DNA from: Daucus carota subsp. sativus
Lineage: Eukaryota; Streptophyta; Magnoliopsida; Apiales; Apiaceae
Length of the DNA: 64,000 nt
Assembly (NCBI RefSeq): GCF_001625215.2
Contig: NC_030385.2
Span: 39,395,598 to 39,459,597, forward strand
Reading direction: 5' to 3'
Position 1 is the first letter of the stretch, and every line of letters begins with the position of its first letter. Under the pieces are notes generated by a model. It saw only the letters and a list, made by a program, of their open reading frames with translations, was not told the origin of the DNA and made no database searches. Made by a program: the position numbers and the translations under genes. Of the stretch, positions 58,111 through 64,000 are shown one piece after another.

Positions 58111-58374
58111 CATATCTCTCTGAAAAAGGATAATATATTATCGCAAATTAAATGCATAAATTCCATGAATAAGTAATACGTATTGATACGGAGAATATTT
58201 TTACAAAAATAAAGCATGCCGAGAATCTCAAATTCTTGATTGTATGCTGCATTGTGCTATATAATAAGCTAAAATGACTTCAGTCTTTTCCACAAATACA
58301 AACTGAGTCGGAGCCGAATCGAAATCAGTTAAAATAGTTTCATCCCATACACTAAACATTATTAAGTAGATATA

Positions 58375-58667
58375 ATGGAGTCATCATCTTCAACAAAAAT
58401 GACTATCTGTCTCATCCTCTTGATGTTTGCCTGTGGTTGGTCTTCTTTGCCTCTTTGGTTCAAAACAGTTACGCGTATTTTTTTATGTTATGAATTTGAT
58501 TTTCAGGTACAGGAGTCACAGAAGCGAAGCTACCGTTACCCAGATGCGAAAAAAATGAAGATTGCTTTGTGATATGTGGACACTGCGGTATCTGTTTCTG
58601 TGGCAGTGGAATCTGTGTTCATGGATGCCCTGCTCCTCCTCCTCCGCGAAAACTCAAATTTAATTAA
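58375..58667 (+). CDS. Secreted eight-cysteine small peptide
   Basis: Two exons, 58375-58435 and 58507-58667, with a 71-bp GT-AG intron, encode 73 residues. The first 27 or so form a signal peptide (MESSSSTKMTICLILLMFAC, then GTGVTEA). The mature part starts near KLPLPRC and has eight cysteines spaced C-x5-C-x3-C-x2-C-x2-C-x-C-x4-C-x3-C, ending PAPPPPRKLKFN. The intron after the signal peptide is the usual gene plan of plant cysteine-rich peptides. A TATA-like CTATATAATA is at 58248-58257, about 120 bases upstream. I do not recognise a named family; defence or signalling roles are only typical of the class. Reading exon 1 through the intron gives a misleading 65-residue frame. Confidence 0.75.
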
Positions 58668-59443
58668 GGCAGCTACGGTGACCCAGTTCCGACCAATCAT
58701 TCAATTTAATTTATCATTTGCATAATCTTTAATTTTTATCACGAGTATATTGAGTATTGTACCAAGTATTTCGGTTCCAAGATTTTTATGAATTTAAATC
58801 TCGAAAAGGAGAGAAATGCAGTCTAATTTTTTTTATGTACGTTGATCGGGATGCACAACTTCACAATTTTGTTTATGTTATTTAAACTATGTATTTCATC
58901 TACTCTACAAAAACCAACACTCTGATTTGAGTGACGGGATATGCTAGTTGCATACCTGCAATCTTTGGAAGATCAATTTGATGCCATATTTAGAATATTT
59001 TTTGATGATTATTTTCTTTTAATAAGAAGATTAATTGATTAATCTGGTAAGTAATATCAGAAAATCTATTCATGATTTGACGTATCTGTAAAATTAAATA
59101 CGGGCTTGCAGTTGGAATTCTATTATCATATATTAAGGTGTTATTTGTTTAAGTGTTAGGGTATGTCATGCATGTTTTTCGGTTCGACGGTAATATCGGG
59201 TCTGAAAAAGAAGCATATAATTTTCTCTTTGATTTTCAAAATGAATAAAAGAAAGCAATACAAAAGAACACAAGTATGCCTGACAAAGAAGAAAGGATTA
59301 AAATTATTGGAATGCATCAATATGTAAAATGAGTATATTGTATTAAAAATTTAAACACAGATAATTTTTGTAATCATTTTACTAAATTTTGGAACATAAA
59401 AAATGACAGGATTCTGAAAAATAAAATATTAGGAAAATGAATA

Positions 59444-59686
59444 CTTTTTCTGTCCCATTTAATTGTATACGTTTCTTTTCAACTGCTCCACACGCATTTC
59501 AATGTCCTTATAAAATATAGTTTCGTAACTTATTTTTGAGGATTTTCTTTTTCCGAATAAAAATATAACATCCAAACTTTAATTCAGAAAAAAAAAATTC
59601 AAAAATAAATTACACAACTACACTTTATATAAGCATTCATGCCGCGTTTCCGTCCCCCAATATATACTAGTCAGGGGCGGAGGGAG
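59444..59686. mobile_element. Stowaway-like MITE
   Basis: Left CTTTTTCTGTCCCATTTAAT is eroded; the right end reversed is CTCCCTCCGCCCCTGACTAG. TA on both sides. Ends 120 bases before the Harbinger element. Confidence 0.7.
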
Positions 59687-60242
59687 TAGGAGGAGATAAA
59701 AACGGACACAGACATCAAATACGGATCAAAAGAAGCACGTATACACGCCCGCTTTGATGTAAAGCAGCAGCAGTCAATCTCAATTACATTATTTTTATAC
59801 ACTTTGGCCTCGTTTGGTATCACGATTCTACAGTTACAGAGGGAAGTTGGAATTCCTTGGAACCAAGTTACAGCGGCCAGTTCCCAGGAATATAGAAAAC
59901 ATGTGTTTGGTTTAAGGATATTTCATCTAAGGTTACACAGCAGTTTTTGTTTGGTTTACTTGCCCACTTCCAAGGAACTTGATGTAAAATGTCTGTATTA
60001 TCCTTATATATAAATAAATAATTTTTCAAAACATTAATCTAATTCAAGCAAGTATAGTTGATAATTTAAACCGTCCTTAAAATATAATAGAATATCAATA
60101 TGAAATAAGTTCACCCAACTTAAAGCATCGGAGACTTTCAAATATTACAATCATAATAGGAAGAATAATTGAAATGAAAAATCTAAAAAAACATAATAAT
60201 AAAAAAAGTGTTTAAGCAGGTCAAGTTGATCAATTTTGATCA

Positions 60243-61825
60243 CTAGTCAGGAAGAAGCAAGGCTTGCACATATGTGGATCGAAAATCTTCTGGTAAACTA
60301 AAAAAATAATCAGTCTCCAAAGGATCAAGTGCTATTTTTCTCCCTGCCTTGATGATTTCTTCAGCTGTAAGTCCCGCAACCTTCATAAGCTCAGAGTTTA
60401 CGAGGCTTCTTTTCTTAGCACCGTCAGACTCATGCTGGAAACAACTAGTTAGCTTTGCAATATTCTCATTTCCGGTTTCCATCACATTACTAATTTTTTG
60501 CAATCCGAAAGTAAGCTCTTTTACAATTTCCAAAGAGTCTGCTTTCAGTCTTTTATTCGCACGAGAATTTGTGTCAGCAGATTGAACATCTATCCTGGGA
60601 CTTACCTCATCTTCAGTGTTCTCTTTCTGATGTTCGGATTGTTGTGGTGTATTTTCCTCCTCATTAGCAATTTCTTCCACCGCGTCAGCAGGGCTTTCAA
60701 CACATTCACCGTTAGCTCTATCTTTGCCAAATACTTGAGAAAGCTCATCATAATATGGAAATGATTTATTTCTTAGTCCCTTGGCATTTGGATGACTCTG
60801 TAAGATAATAGAAAAGTATGTGTGTTTAAGATTCCTGTATGCTCTAATAGCTAACACAAGGACACAACTATATACTTCAATTTAAAGAGATGCAATGTTA
60901 TCAATTTAAACATGGGAGCTGCCCTGACCATATGGCCAGAGTCGTTCGACACAAACATCTACTTCCTGGTTGTTCAATTGGAAGACACGGTACCGGCAAT
61001 TTTACCCACATGCTGATAGACTGATTTCCAGCTATTACCAAGAACAAAAATCAGCCTGATATGCAACTATTACTAAAAAAACAACCAGAATTTACTCCTG
61101 GTTAATTTTAGTCTCCTAATAGTAAGTTTTAATATGGTGACATGACTCTGGAACTTTATTTATTAATTGAAGTACAGAGGGAGCTATATCAGCAGCTTGG
61201 AGTATGCAATATTCAACATATAGATGCAAAACACAGCCACATATAAGTACTGACAATTCTAAACAACCATTTCTCACAAATCAATTACTAGTACCACCCA
61301 AAGAATCACTCTAATTATTTGATCACCATAAAAATGAACTACTGCAGACAAAATTATTAAATCTATTTCATGTTCTTTTATCTCATTTGTCCAAATATTT
61401 TATGCAGTATTCTGACCAATCACATCTTATAGATATGTAAGTGATAAAGATTGAATTACCTTTAACCAATCCTCGAAAATACTCTTCTCACAAGTGATGG
61501 ATTTATCTAATTCATTCCAGCCAAATCCGCTACAATTTGGACCACGCATCTCTTCGATAGCAAAATATTGCTTCCTCCATAATCTGACCCGAGACTCAAT
61601 ATGTGGTCGAGCTTTCATTCCACAACCAGGTTGTATATCCTCCATTATTTTTTCAAGCTTCCCATAAGCACCGGACTTGAGCTGACCATTTTCTGCTCTC
61701 CAACCACCATCTTCTATAAGTCTCATTAGTGCCTTAACAAGGGTAGCATCCTCAGTATTTCTCCATCTAACATTGCCAATAGTACTATTCTTCTCATTAG
61801 CTGCTTGTTTTCCATCTGAAGTCAT
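60243..61825 (-). CDS. Harbinger Myb/SANT-like DNA-binding partner protein
   Basis: Two exons, 61825-61460 (122 residues) and 60797-60243 (184 residues plus stop), 306 residues, joined at DWLK/SHPNAKG. The N-terminal domain (about 17-122) has the trihelix-like Myb_DNA-bind_3 pattern: VRWRNTEDATLVKALMRLIE, GCGMKARPHIESRVRLWRKQ, GFGWNELDKSI and FEDWLK. Then SFPYYDELSQVFGKDRANGE, an acidic low-complexity region, and a helical C-terminus ending SLPEDFRSTYVQALLLPD. In Ping/Pong-type elements the partner of this class binds the transposon ends and brings the transposase into the nucleus. The 662-bp intron has normal borders. Confidence 0.88.
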
Positions 61826-62015
61826 AGTGCTAATCCTACAATCTTAATTAGTAATTGAAATTCAATTATATGCAATAAAAAAGCAGACAAAATTATATTT
61901 AAAGAAAAGAACACAATCAAATAAATGTAGATACATTAATGTCATGCATACATATCCAAAAAACAAAAAAAAAAGTACAAGAAAAAACAACTAAAACAAT
62001 GCAAGATATAAATAA

Positions 62016-63409
62016 TCATATATGTCTCGAGTTCTGCCAGTCAAGAAACATTTCAGTGGCCAATTGTTGTCTAAAATTGGTCCAAACTGGGCTCGACTCA
62101 AGATGTTGAATAAAATCTACATTTTGCCCCCCTCCATTGTCTCCATTTTCTGAGACTCTGTGCTCTATTGGGTCTATACTCATGTTAGATCTTATAAAAT
62201 TATGCAGTAACGCACATGCTGAAATAATTCTACATTTTGTTTTCATTGGATACCAAGTGGTATCTTTCAAAATACCCCATCTGAGTTTTAACATCCCAAA
62301 ACACCTTTCAATAACATTTCTTGCTCGAGAGTGCTTCATATTAAAGAATTCTTCTGCCGTTGTAGGTTGTCTGCCATTTTTCCATTCATTCAAATGATAA
62401 CGTTGACCTCGAAAAGGGGTTAAAAATCCATCACAATTCATGTAGCCAGCATCACACAGATAATAACATCCTATAACAAGAGTGAATGTTTTATTACTAA
62501 CACAAATTTGTATAAAAGAAAAAACATAGTGTTTCATTAGTGTGTATAAAATAAAATTTTATTAGCTACCTTGAGGAACCTTTAAAGGATTTCTTCTTGA
62601 AAGAGCATCTCGAAGTACTCTATTATCATGAGCAGAACCCTCCCAGCCAGGCAATATATAAATAAATTGCAAATCTCTTGAGCACACACCTAAAACATTT
62701 GTGGAAATCTCTCCTTTCCTGTTTCTGTATCTAACTTTTTCATTTTCGCGGACACGTACTTTCACATGTGTTCCATCTAAAGCACCTAAGCAGTTCTACA
62801 AAATTATACTAGTTAATCAAAGTTTAATATATGTGAGCTAGCTAATATGTTTAAATTAAATTTATTTACCTTAAAACAACTCCAATTTTCGTCTTGGCAA
62901 TTTGCAGACACCGGTTCTGGCTTCTTAAGAAGATGATTATAACATTTAAGAGTTGCATTTAGAACAGAAGTAAATTGACGTGATATAGTTTCTCCACTTC
63001 TTCTAAAAAATACTTGCATTGTTCTATTTTTTTTATTATGTGCAAGTATGTAAAGGAACAAAGCAACCATTTCTTCCATATCCATATTTTTGTTACCCCT
63101 TAATCCTCCAATATCTCTAAGCATCCCGCACAAATTGCCAAAGCAATTCCGGTCCATTCTAATATTGTCTACACATACTTGGTCACTAATTTGAATAATA
63201 GAATTTATGTTCAAGAATCTTGCTCTAATCCTATCATCAACAGATTTGTCAAAAAGATAATTCATTGGTGTAGGTATTTTGACACATAATTGAGCTGCTA
63301 TATAAAAAATTTCTATTAAAACCTCCATTATCTTTTTCATCATCTCAGTGTATATGGTAACACATGCCGCAACAGTTTGCTTCTTCCTAGATAATGGCAA
63401 TCGAGCCAT
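62016..63409 (-). CDS. Harbinger DDE transposase
   Basis: Three exons, 63409-62870, 62795-62570 and 62470-62016, give 406 residues without interruption. An N-terminal region with a helix-turn-helix ([16 protein letters not shown], about 135-150) is followed by the DDE_4 nuclease core. The catalytic triad is visible: D187 in [12 protein letters not shown]237 in GSAHDNRVL and E310 in RNVIERCFG, with CDAGY and a WGIL block around them. Length and exon plan are normal for plant PIF-type transposases. It cuts and joins the element ends, most likely with the partner encoded downstream. The Met at 63409 is the only one that gives the full N-terminus. Confidence 0.92.
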
Positions 63410-64000
63410 TTCTGTTGATCAATTACAAACAAATACAAATAATACAAGTCAATAATATCTAATTTAGAATAGAATACAAAATTATAAAAGGAATAATATA
63501 GAAACACATCATCACAGAGAATAATGAAGAACAAATAATTCATCAAAATCAGATATATAATCACAATCTAGCAAAATCAGCAATCAATCAATTACAACTC
63601 GTATATATACATACCTGGAATGTGAAAACCAAAGCCTTGAAGAAGATGTATTGCTTAGATGAAAGAATCGAAAATGACATACAGAGCTCAGAACAAGAAA
63701 CCGTGAATAGAATTGGCGCCAGATAATGTATATATTAGCGCCTAATTAAGGTGAATAAGGGTTAGCGCCCAAATATTTTGGGGGTAATTGGGTAATCAGG
63801 CGCTGCGTAAGTGTGGGTAACCGCGAGTGAGGTGTGGAAGTGGGTTCCTGTATTTTGGCGTAACTACAAGTACACAGGTATTTACAGTTCCTGTGTTTAT
63901 TTTAATATACATCCTACCAAACACTGTTACTTATTTTAGTTCCAAGGTACTTTTGGTTACATAGGCGAGTTCCACCAAACCAAACGAGGCCTTTGTGTAT

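Larger units (their letters stand above)
59806..63991 (-). mobile_element. PIF/Harbinger DNA transposon, apparently complete
   Basis: 4186 bp between inverted ends: left GGCCTCGTTTGGTATCACGA, right reversed GGCCTCGTTTGGTTTGGTGG (first 13 bases identical). Subterminal CCTTGGAAC is also inverted. The 3-bp duplication is TTT (59803-59805 and 63992-63994). Inside, on one strand, are a DDE transposase (62016-63409) and a Myb/SANT-like protein (60243-61825), the two-gene plan that autonomous plant Harbinger elements need. Neither gene shows a disabling change by eye, so the element may still be active (inference). Confidence 0.92.

Overview
The window is nuclear DNA of a flowering plant, very probably a eudicot. 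The evidence is plant-type C2H2 repressors with QALGGH fingers and EAR motifs, an H2A with C-terminal SPKK motifs, plant histone promoter octamer/nonamer boxes, GT-AG introns, a plant PIF/Harbinger transposon and many Stowaway-like MITEs. The DNA is AT-rich with small gene islands. The species cannot be fixed from the sequence.

Layout. (1) 1-22 kb is a minus-strand array of five two-finger C2H2 genes. A divergent one lies at 2.7 kb, a ZAT11/12-like gene at 7.1 kb, and three close paralogues at 15.2, 17.7 and 21.1 kb. The three close paralogues share an upstream block with W-boxes and a TTCTAGAA palindrome. A 2.3-kb segment is duplicated around the first gene (1-2286 and 4005-6291), and a broken Ty1/Copia fossil (10.4-14.2 kb) splits the array. 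(2) 22-27 kb is a MITE-rich gene desert with foldback, hAT, Mutator-type and Stowaway-type elements. (3) 27.3-33 kb holds an MBD7-like methyl-CpG-binding gene (two MBDs plus a C-terminal domain, with one small exon duplicated in tandem) and, converging on it, a histone H2A.W gene. (4) 36.3 kb is an intronless H2B gene, followed by about 4 kb of degenerate duplicated non-coding DNA and a tRNA-Cys(GCA). (5) 42.1-49.3 kb is an 11-exon minus-strand gene for a 357-residue conserved plant protein of unknown function, assembled here exon by exon. (6) 49.3-54 kb is more MITE-rich DNA, ending in a long inverted MITE pair just upstream of a histone H4 gene (54.2 kb). (7) 55.7 kb is a two-exon VOC/glyoxalase-family gene, and 58.4 kb a two-exon gene for a secreted eight-cysteine peptide. 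(8) 59.8-64.0 kb is a complete-looking PIF/Harbinger element with a three-exon DDE transposase, a two-exon Myb/SANT-like partner, matching terminal inverted repeats and a 3-bp target duplication.

Functionally the window mixes stress-type transcriptional repressors with chromatin genes (MBD7-like, H2A.W, H2B, H4). I see no operon-like system linking them. The strongest leads are the conserved promoter module of the zinc-finger array, the exon duplication in the MBD gene, the cysteine-rich peptide gene, the reconstructed 357-residue gene and the apparently autonomous Harbinger.
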